Source of the DNA: Bryobacterales bacterium
Lineage (GTDB): Bacteria > Acidobacteriota > Terriglobia > Bryobacterales > Bryobacteraceae
NCBI GenBank assembly: GCA_025462985.1
Contig: JAOAPP010000572.1
Location: 1-12,565, forward strand
DNA: 12,565 nucleotides
Reading direction: 5' to 3'
Shown here: piece after piece, positions 7,568 through 12,565 of the stretch
Layout of the letters: every line of letters begins with the position of its first letter
Numbering within the stretch: position 1 is the stretch's first letter
Made by a program: the position numbers and the translations under genes
The notes under the pieces: generated by a model
Told to the model about the DNA's origin: nothing
Database searches by the model: none
The model's input: only the letters and a program-made list of their open reading frames with translations

Positions 7568-10057
7568 ATGGATTTTCTCGCCGGTCTCAATCCCCAACAA
7601 CGCGAAGCCGTTGCCCAGGTAGAAGGACCACTACTCCTTCTGGCGGGCGCGGGCAGTGGCAAAACGCGCGTTATCACGCATCGTATTGCTCACCTGATTG
7701 AAACGCACCATGTTCCGGGGGCCGCGGTTCTTGCAGTCACGTTCACGAACAAGGCTTCACAGGAGATGCGTGGGCGCGTCTCCAATCTGTTGACCAATGC
7801 CGACAATGGTCCGCTTGTATCTACCTTTCACTCCTTCTGCGTGCGGATGCTGCGGCGTGATGGCGCAACGCTGGCGGAGGTTCGGCCTGGTTTCACGCGC
7901 CAGTTCACTATCTACGACGACGACGACCAGGTCGCGCTGCTGAAAAGTATCTATCGGCAACTCGGGCTGGATGAGAAGTTCATGCAGTATCGCGCGGTGC
8001 TGTCGCGCATCAGCCATGCCAAAAGTCATCATCAAACGCCCCAGGATTGGTACAAGGCTGCGACCGATCCCAAACTGACGCGTCTGGCCAAGATCTATGA
8101 GCAGTATCAGGAACGGTTGCAACAGGCCAATTCTCTCGACTTCGATGACCTGCTGCTTGAATCGGTCCGGCTGCTGAAGCACGACGATGCGCTGCGGGCG
8201 CTCTATAACAGGCGCTACGAATTCGTCATGATCGACGAGTATCAGGACACTAATCGCAGCCAATACGAACTGATGCGCTTGTTGACTGAACGGCGCCATA
8301 ACGTGTGCGTCGTGGGCGACGAAGACCAGTCGATTTACGGATGGCGCGGGGCCGATATTCGCAACATCCTGGATTTCGAGCGCGATTATCCGGATGCGGT
8401 CGTGATTCGCCTGGAGCAGAATTATCGCTCCACCAAGAACATTCTGGAAGCCGCGAGCGCCGTTGTCGCCAACAACAAAGAGCGCAAAGGCAAGTGGCTC
8501 TGGACCGATTCCGAATCCGGCTCGAAGATCGGATTTTACGAAGCTCCGGATGGTGAGAACGAAGCGCTATTCATCGCGGATACGATCGAGAAGATTCTGG
8601 CCAAGAATCCGGCCGAGCGTGTTGCCGTTCTGTATCGGACCAACTTTCAATCCCGGCAGATAGAAGAAGCGCTGCGCCGCTACGGACGCAAGTACCTGGT
8701 CATCGGTGGATTCAGTTTCTATCAGCGCGCCGAAGTCAAAGATCTGCTGTCGTATCTTAAGGCGCTGCTCTGCCCGCAGGATTCGATTGCGCTGCTGCGC
8801 ATCATCAACACGCCGGCGCGAGGGATTGGCAAGGGCACCATCGAACAGATTGAGGCCTATGCGCTGGAGCGGGGAACCAGCCTTTGGAACGCACTGCCGA
8901 GGATGATCGAAGAGAAGGCATTTCCGACACGGGCCGAATCTGCGATCAAGTCCTTCCTGCGAACAATGGAGAGCCTGACCGAGGCGGTGCAGACCAAACC
9001 GGTACACGAGGCGCTACGGGAGATATTTGAGAAGACCGGCTACGAGGCGATGCTGAAGGCGGACGTTTCTCCGGAGGCCGAATCGCGCATGGGCAACCTG
9101 GAAGAACTGCTGAACGCGGCCGCCGAAGCCGCCGAACGAGGCGAAACCTCTGCTGAGTTTCTGGACCATGCCGCCTTGATCGCCGACAGCGACGCTCTCG
9201 ATGAGCAGGCTGCGGTGTCGCTGCTGACGATCCACAACGCCAAAGGGCTGGAGTTTCCGAACGTCTTCCTGGCCGGCCTGGAAGAAGGCATCTTTCCGCA
9301 TAGCCGTTCGCTTCTGTCGGAAGCGGCGATGGAGGAAGAGCGACGCCTCTGTTATGTGGGCATGACGCGGGCTGAAAAGCGGCTTTACGTCACTTGGGCG
9401 CGGTATCGCAGACGCTTTGGCGGAGGTCAGCCCGAGGTTTGCCTGCCATCGCGCTTCCTGAACGAGGTGCCGGCGGGTCTGCGCGAAAAGCTTTTTGCCG
9501 GAAGCGAGCCGCGTGGCCAGGAAGTGGATCTGTTTTCCGAACAGAACGATGTGCGTGAATCGGTGAAGCGCAATCTGTACACCGGGCGCACTTACAATTC
9601 GGTCGATAACATCGCGCAGTTCTTTTCGGAGCGCGGTATGCCGCCTCCTTCGGGTTTGACGCGCCGCCCGCCGCCCCCGGCATCTGGTGCGCCGCCGATG
9701 CCGCCGCCTGCTGCCTCTGAAGAAGCAGCGGCGCGCGCGCCTGGGCCGAAACAAAGCGCACCACCCGCGCCGGCCCGACCGCCCGTTTCGCCGCAACCGC
9801 CGTCACAGATGACGCTCAGACCGGCGCAAGCACAGCCCACACCGTCGTCCCGATCGTATCCGCAATCGAGGCCCGCGGCAGCCCGGGGCGCCACCGGATT
9901 CAAGGCCGGGGCCACGGTAAACCATCCAAAATACGGCCGTGGTACAGTCTTGCGTCGCGAAGGGGACGGCGAGGATGCGAAACTAACTATAAGTTTCCCG
10001 GGTTACGGGTTGAAGAAGATTGTCGAGAAGTTTGCAGGTATAAAAATTAACGAATGA
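7568..10057 (+). CDS. pcrA: ATP-dependent DNA helicase PcrA/UvrD (SF1A)
   Basis: This SF1A helicase works in nucleotide excision and mismatch repair and clears proteins such as RecA from DNA. The 829 residues carry the Q motif LNPQQREAV (7-15), Walker A AGAGSGKT (26-33), VTFTNKAS (57-64), motif II MIDEYQDTN (221-229), motif III VVGDEDQSIYGWRGAD (248-263), motif IV LEQNYRST (282-289), motif V LLTIHNAKGLEFPNVF (552-567) and motif VI CYVGMTRAEKRL (595-606). A disordered Pro/Ala-rich linker runs from about 690 to 775. The last 50 residues (FKAGATVNHPKYGRGTVL...) form the Tudor-like C-terminal domain known in PcrA to contact RNA polymerase. ATG at 7568 has no Shine-Dalgarno, only CCCCCAGTTTTCA before it; TATTCT at 7535 is a weak -10 candidate. 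It sits downstream of recQ, and its stop overlaps the next small ORF by ATGA. Confidence 0.97.
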   Translation: MDFLAGLNPQQREAVAQVEGPLLLLAGAGSGKTRVITHRIAHLIETHHVPGAAVLAVTFTNKASQEMRGRVSNLLTNADNGPLVSTFHSFCVRMLRRDGATLAEVRPGFTRQFTIYDDDDQVALLKSIYRQLGLDEKFMQYRAVLSRISHAKSHHQTPQDWYKAATDPKLTRLAKIYEQYQERLQQANSLDFDDLLLESVRLLKHDDALRALYNRRYEFVMIDEYQDTNRSQYELMRLLTERRHNVCVVGDEDQSIYGWRGADIRNILDFERDYPDAVVIRLEQNYRSTKNILEAASAVVANNKERKGKWLWTDSESGSKIGFYEAPDGENEALFIADTIEKILAKNPAERVAVLYRTNFQSRQIEEALRRYGRKYLVIGGFSFYQRAEVKDLLSYLKALLCPQDSIALLRIINTPARGIGKGTIEQIEAYALERGTSLWNALPRMIEEKAFPTRAESAIKSFLRTMESLTEAVQTKPVHEALREIFEKTGYEAMLKADVSPEAESRMGNLEELLNAAAEAAERGETSAEFLDHAALIADSDALDEQAAVSLLTIHNAKGLEFPNVFLAGLEEGIFPHSRSLLSEAAMEEERRLCYVGMTRAEKRLYVTWARYRRRFGGGQPEVCLPSRFLNEVPAGLREKLFAGSEPRGQEVDLFSEQNDVRESVKRNLYTGRTYNSVDNIAQFFSERGMPPPSGLTRRPPPPASGAPPMPPPAASEEAAARAPGPKQSAPPAPARPPVSPQPPSQMTLRPAQAQPTPSSRSYPQSRPAAARGATGFKAGATVNHPKYGRGTVLRREGDGEDAKLTISFPGYGLKKIVEKFAGIKINE

Positions 10058-10212
10058 ATACAAAGCACGTAGAAGGTAAAGAAGAACGTAAGCAACTGAA
10101 GCGCGCCGCCAGGAAGAAAGCTGCGCCGAAAGCCAAGCGCGCCTCTGGCGTGGCCCGCGGTTCAGCTAAGAAGAAAATCCGGCCGGCTGCGAAGGGTCAG
10201 CGCAAGCGCTAA
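10054..10212 (+). CDS. Very basic 52-residue peptide translationally coupled to pcrA
   Basis: The ATG at 10054 overlaps the pcrA TGA (ATGA), the classic layout for coupled translation. It opens a 52-residue frame closed by TAA at 10210. The product starts MNTKHVEGKEERKQLKRAAR and ends AAKGQRKR. By count 21 of 52 residues are Lys or Arg and only three are acidic; it has no cysteine, no aromatic residue and no membrane span. Such Lys/Ala/Arg-rich tails occur in histone H1-like and other nucleic-acid-binding bacterial proteins, so non-specific DNA or RNA binding is possible; that is inference. An intrinsic terminator begins 28 bases after the stop, which places the peptide as the last gene of the recQ-pcrA block. 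I know no named family for it. It could also be chance coding in GC-rich DNA, but the coupling and terminator argue for a real gene. Confidence 0.65.
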   Translation: MNTKHVEGKEERKQLKRAARKKAAPKAKRASGVARGSAKKKIRPAAKGQRKR

Positions 10213-10239
10213 GATTCAGCGGTGAGCCGCAGATTGACA

Positions 10240-10272
10240 GGACGGTAGAAGTGCCTGCCGTCCCGCTTTTCT
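10240..10272 (+). terminator. Intrinsic terminator of the pcrA/basic-peptide transcript
   Basis: GGACGGTAG (10240-10248) pairs with CTGCCGTCC (10255-10263) over nine positions, one of them a T-G wobble, around the six-base loop AAGTGC. CGCTTTTCT follows. It closes the recQ-pcrA-small peptide run and sits just before the stop of the convergent small ORF at 10274. Confidence 0.8.
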
Positions 10273-10273
10273 G

Positions 10274-10378
10274 TTAGTGTCGGTTCCCTTCCAGCTGTTC
10301 AATGCGCTTCGTCAGGGCTGCAATCTGCTGATCCTTTGTTTCCAAAGCGCGATCAACCTTCTCCGCCCAATCCTTCAT
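10274..10378 (-). CDS. 34-residue coiled-coil micro-ORF (or 3' half of a frameshifted gene)
   Basis: The minus-strand ATG at 10378 overlaps the TGA of the preceding small ORF (ATGA), and the frame ends with TAA at 10274. The peptide begins MKDWAEKVDRALETKDQQ and ends RIEQLEGNRH. Residues about 8-30 show a heptad-like pattern (V8, L12, I19, L22, I26, L29), so a short coiled coil is likely. The frame continues open upstream through RSRWTSR, which would read naturally on to MKDW. That suggests this may instead be the C-terminal half of one roughly 85-residue protein whose frame is broken near 10385-10405. Function unknown. Confidence 0.45.
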   Translation of the reverse strand: MKDWAEKVDRALETKDQQIAALTKRIEQLEGNRH

Positions 10379-10545
10379 GCGTGAGGTCCAGCGGCTTCGG
10401 TTTGAATGGGAGCGGCGTGACGTTCCGAGCGAGCAGCCTGAGTATCAAATGGGGTCGTGATCACTTCCCGAGGTGTGGCGGTTTCGCGTTCCAGGCTCTC
10501 TTTGATCTCGGTCAGGAAGATTTCGATGTGATTTGGTTCTGGCAC
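10375..10545 (-). CDS. 56-residue hypothetical small ORF (or 5' half of a frameshifted gene)
   Basis: A GTG start at 10545 follows an in-frame TAA four codons upstream, with AAGG about 12 bases before it as a weak ribosome site. The frame runs 56 residues, opening with PEPNHIEIFLTEIKESLERE and then TATPREVITTPFDTQAARSE, and stops at a TGA overlapping the next ATG. The N-terminal half is an acidic amphipathic helix. The last ten or so residues (QTEAAGPHA) look less coherent than the first 45, which fits a frameshift there. Same orientation as the glycosidase upstream, 78 bases after its stop, so co-transcription is possible. I recognise no family. Confidence 0.5.
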   Translation of the reverse strand: MPEPNHIEIFLTEIKESLERETATPREVITTPFDTQAARSERHAAPIQTEAAGPHA

Positions 10546-10623
10546 GTGGTTTAGTTACCTTCAGTATCGAGGAGAGTGATCTGGGCCAAGAGGGGGACGC
10601 AACGAACTTGAACCCGTATCTGC
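10546..10623 (-). other. Short spacer between the glycosidase gene and the small ORFs
   Basis: No gene or intrinsic terminator was found in these 78 bases. A GGGTTCAAGT stretch near 10605-10614 on the minus strand resembles a tRNA T-loop but does not fold into a tRNA. Confidence 0.4.
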
Positions 10624-12003
10624 TCATGCGCGGCGGACGCCGGTTTTTGTTGACCGGATTCCTATTCCAGGCGTGGCAATGGAAAATCCGGCGCGGTCCA
10701 TCGCGTTTTGGATATATGGGTTGCGTTTGAACCAGCGCCAGACATTTCCCGTCACCAGATTCTCAATGCTCAACAGCGAGATCCCGACGTCAATGCCAAT
10801 CACGTCCGGATTGACCCAGAGCTTCTCGTTTTTCCAGTGCGGATTGAAAGCGTCAGTGAACCCGTAACGCTGGTAGTTGCGGTCTCCATAGGTTTTGCGC
10901 ATCCCGCGCAAAACCGGGAGACAGATTTCTGGAGAGAACATCAGCGATCCGGCAGCCGCACAGGGCACCAGCGTTCCGTTGATCGGTCCTTCGTCCGGCG
11001 GTCCTCCCCATGCGACGTATCCGGATGGACTGTCCGATGCGGTGATCCCCCACATATCGGCACTGTAGCCCGAGTACATGGGCCTCAAGCTGACGCAGAA
11101 GTCGCGATGTGCGTACGTGGCGACCTTTGAATTATCGAAGTAGTTGACATAGGAGGGATCGCCGTCCATCTGGTGGCGGAAGTCGATCCATGCATGCGAG
11201 TATTGGTGCGTAAACAGCGGTCCGCCACTGACGAATTGCCAGCCCGCATACTTCACTTCCGGCCGAAGCCACGCGTACCAACTCTTGGGAGGAATCGGAT
11301 GACGCGTCGATCCGATCGCCAGAAGGTACAGCGCGGAAGCTTCGCTATAAGCGTTCCAGCGTGCTTTGAGGAAGCCGGATCCCGGCATCACACCATGGGA
11401 CAGCAGGAACTCATCCCCGTTCAGCATCCACGTGAAATCGACTCGTTCAAAGATCTGCCTGGCGAGAATCTGGATCTCGTGATCGGTCTGAAAGTAACCG
11501 GCGGCCGTCAAAACGCCGCACAGGAACAGGGTCGTATCGATGCTCGAGATTTCCGAGTTGAGCTTGCGGGTGCCGGTGTGAATGTCCAGAAAGTGATAGA
11601 ACCACCCGTGGTCATGGAACGCATGCTGCCAGAAGTAGCGAAGGGTTAACAGCACTCGCGCGCGCGCGTTTTCCTTGGGAATCCAGCCCCGGCTGGCTCC
11701 GATGCAGAGGGCCGTCAACCCGAAGCCGGTCGCGGCGGAACTGCCGACATCTCCCCGGCCGCCGGTGCCGTTCATGCCGGCTCGGTCCAGTACGATCCCG
11801 GTATGAGGCCCGACCTGCTCGGTGAAGTACAGAAAGCATCGCTGAGCGTAATCGTCCAGGAACTGACGTTCGTCCGCAGTCAAGGCTGGAGAGATGTCAG
11901 GTACCTTCGTGGCCGCATGCGCACTGCGGACCAAAAGTGATGATGCAGCCGCGGTTGTCAACAAGAACTCGCGGCGCGAGAAGCCGTCATGTCTGCGTCT
12001 CAC
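10624..12003 (-). CDS. Tat-exported glucoamylase-like glycoside hydrolase (PF10091/GH144-type)
   Basis: From GTG 12003 the protein is 459 residues with a twin-arginine signal: SRREFLL at 9-15, a hydrophobic stretch, and a likely cleavage after AHA near residue 30, so a periplasmic enzyme. The mature part carries the conserved stretches of the glucoamylase-like family: SSIDTTLFLCGVLTAAGYF (about 153-171), ARWNAYSEA, GPLFTHQYSHAWIDFR (261-276), ADMWGITASD (315-324), GFTDAFNP (381-388) and GIDVG (403-407). Characterised relatives in GH144 are endo-beta-1,2-glucanases; the exact linkage here is inferred only at family level. A GTG at 12090 would add 29 residues before the twin arginines, giving an unusually long n-region; neither start has a good Shine-Dalgarno, so the start is uncertain. 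A TonB-dependent receptor gene lies upstream on the same strand. Confidence 0.9.
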   Translation of the reverse strand: MRRRHDGFSRREFLLTTAAASSLLVRSAHAATKVPDISPALTADERQFLDDYAQRCFLYFTEQVGPHTGIVLDRAGMNGTGGRGDVGSSAATGFGLTALCIGASRGWIPKENARARVLLTLRYFWQHAFHDHGWFYHFLDIHTGTRKLNSEISSIDTTLFLCGVLTAAGYFQTDHEIQILARQIFERVDFTWMLNGDEFLLSHGVMPGSGFLKARWNAYSEASALYLLAIGSTRHPIPPKSWYAWLRPEVKYAGWQFVSGGPLFTHQYSHAWIDFRHQMDGDPSYVNYFDNSKVATYAHRDFCVSLRPMYSGYSADMWGITASDSPSGYVAWGGPPDEGPINGTLVPCAAAGSLMFSPEICLPVLRGMRKTYGDRNYQRYGFTDAFNPHWKNEKLWVNPDVIGIDVGISLLSIENLVTGNVWRWFKRNPYIQNAMDRAGFSIATPGIGIRSTKTGVRRA

Positions 12004-12140
12004 GTCGTACGATTGCGCCCGTTTCAATAGTGGGAAGAGAGCAGGCAGAATCTCACGCCCGGCTGAACTTTGCTCAATCTCAAACTGCACCCATCTTAGC
12101 GGGCGGGCGAGCAGCGTACAATCCCCAGGTTCCGTTAGGA

Positions 12141-12179
12141 CAAAGGAGAGCAGCGGCGTTGGGGCCGCCCCCTCCTTTG
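12141..12179 (-). terminator. Candidate terminator-like stem-loop after the TonB receptor gene
   Basis: CAAAGGAG (12141-12148) and CTCCTTTG (12172-12179) form a perfect 8-bp stem around a nested GCGGC/GCCGC hairpin (12153-12157, 12164-12168). On the minus strand the TTT falls inside the 3' arm, followed by TCC, so the classical T-tail is weak. It lies about 20 bases past the receptor stop and about 50 bases before the earliest glycosidase start. It may partly end receptor transcription or act in the glycosidase leader. Confidence 0.5.
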
Positions 12180-12198
12180 CCTACCGTCAGGGAGAAAG

Positions 12199-12565
12199 CT
12201 AGAACTCGAACCGGGCCTGCAGGGTAACTACGCGTCCGCCCAGCGCGGATTGCGCCACGCCGAAGAGCGGATTGCTGGTGGTCCCGTCGAAGCTGATCTG
12301 CTGATCCCGCGCATCCGCGGAAAGCGGAGTGAGATTCAACTTGTTGAACACGTTGAACAGATCCCCACGAATTGTGAGTCGCGCGCCCTCTCCGAAAACC
12401 GGCATCTTCGGCAGGCCGAACGATTTCTGAATTGTCGTATCGACATTCAGTAAGTTCGGGCCCCGCAGATAGTTTCTGCCGACTTGTGGAGTGGGAGGAA
12501 CGCCGGTTCCGGAATAGTTCGGAATGGTGAAATAATTCAAAGCGCCATTCGCGAGATCGGAAGAG
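12199..12565 (-). CDS. Partial TonB-dependent receptor (Oar-like outer-membrane protein), C-terminal end
   Basis: Only the last 120 or so residues are in the window; the frame is open to the right edge, and the TTG at 12540 is not a true start. The visible part is the final strands of an outer-membrane beta-barrel: GRNYLRGPNLLNVDTTIQKS, then LTIRGDLFNVFNKLNL, and a C-terminal strand VVTLQARFEF ending in phenylalanine, as the outer-membrane assembly machinery expects. The GRN-LRGP and FNVFN patterns are typical of the very large carboxypeptidase-regulatory-like-domain receptors abundant in Acidobacteriota. Such receptors import large substrates with TonB energy; the ligand is unknown. The glycosidase downstream makes a glycan possible. 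Bases 12554-12565 are probably sequencing adapter, so the last residues of the frame may be artificial. Confidence 0.85.
   Translation of the reverse strand, partial: SSDLANGALNYFTIPNYSGTGVPPTPQVGRNYLRGPNLLNVDTTIQKSFGLPKMPVFGEGARLTIRGDLFNVFNKLNLTPLSADARDQQISFDGTTSNPLFGVAQSALGGRVVTLQARFEF
12554..12565 (+). other. Probable Illumina adapter remnant at the contig end
   Basis: The final bases AGATCGGAAGAG are identical to the first 12 bases of the standard Illumina TruSeq adapter and sit exactly at the sequence end. Native sequence probably stops at 12553. Confidence 0.75.

Noticed and set aside
9014..9796. 260-residue minus-strand open frame inside pcrA
   Set aside because: It is a shadow of the GC-rich pcrA coding sequence: Arg-rich, without motifs, and fully overlapped by an unmistakable helicase gene.
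10591..10620. tRNA 3' end on the minus strand (GGGTTCAAGTTCG followed by GCGTCCCCC)
   Set aside because: The T-stem pairs poorly, no matching acceptor 5' strand GGGGGACGC occurs upstream, and no anticodon arm is visible.

Overview
The window reads as a chromosomal segment of a GC-rich Gram-negative bacterium, most likely an Acidobacteriota member of the Solibacter/Bryobacter kind. That placement is an inference. It rests on the C-terminal end of a large TonB-dependent (Oar-like) outer-membrane receptor, a Tat-exported glucoamylase-like (GH144-type) enzyme, and an actinobacterial/acidobacterial-style RecQ. No rRNA, intact tRNA, CRISPR array or insertion sequence is visible. The last 12 bases equal the start of the Illumina TruSeq adapter, so the right edge is probably the raw end of an assembled (perhaps metagenomic) contig.

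Layout, left to right. (1) 3-908 (+): the 3' part of a gene for a long protein ending in a plant-type [2Fe-2S] domain. (2) 910-1710 (-): a classical short-chain dehydrogenase, convergent with (1) and separated from it by one base. (3) 1784-4499 (-): the rpsO-pnp operon (ribosomal protein S15, then PNPase), with a structured 194-base linker between the genes and a clear intrinsic terminator after pnp. (4) 4621-5873 (+): a decayed P1B-type metal-ATPase gene. It keeps recognisable YHS, membrane, P-domain and C-terminal pieces but has lost its catalytic centre and is frameshifted several times. (5) 5934-10272 (+): a RecQ helicase, a PcrA/UvrD helicase and an unlisted 52-residue Lys/Arg-rich peptide that overlaps the pcrA stop codon by ATGA, ended by an intrinsic terminator. 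(6) 10274-10545 (-): two tiny overlapping reading frames that are either a coupled pair or one frameshifted small coiled-coil gene. (7) 10624-12003 (-): the Tat-dependent glucoamylase-like enzyme. (8) 12199-12565 (-): the end of a TonB-dependent receptor gene, followed by a large stem-loop.

How the parts fit together. rpsO-pnp is the conserved translation/RNA-decay operon. The two SF1/SF2 helicases plus the basic peptide form a co-directional DNA repair block, placed directly behind the ATPase relic; the RecQ reading frame even runs open into the relic. The periplasmic glycosidase and the receptor may belong to one glucan-utilisation locus, but only the receptor's tail is present. I see no convincing wholly new system. 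The items most worth checking are the pcrA-coupled basic peptide, the 10274-10545 small ORFs, the ATPase relic, and the long N-terminal region of the ferredoxin-like protein.
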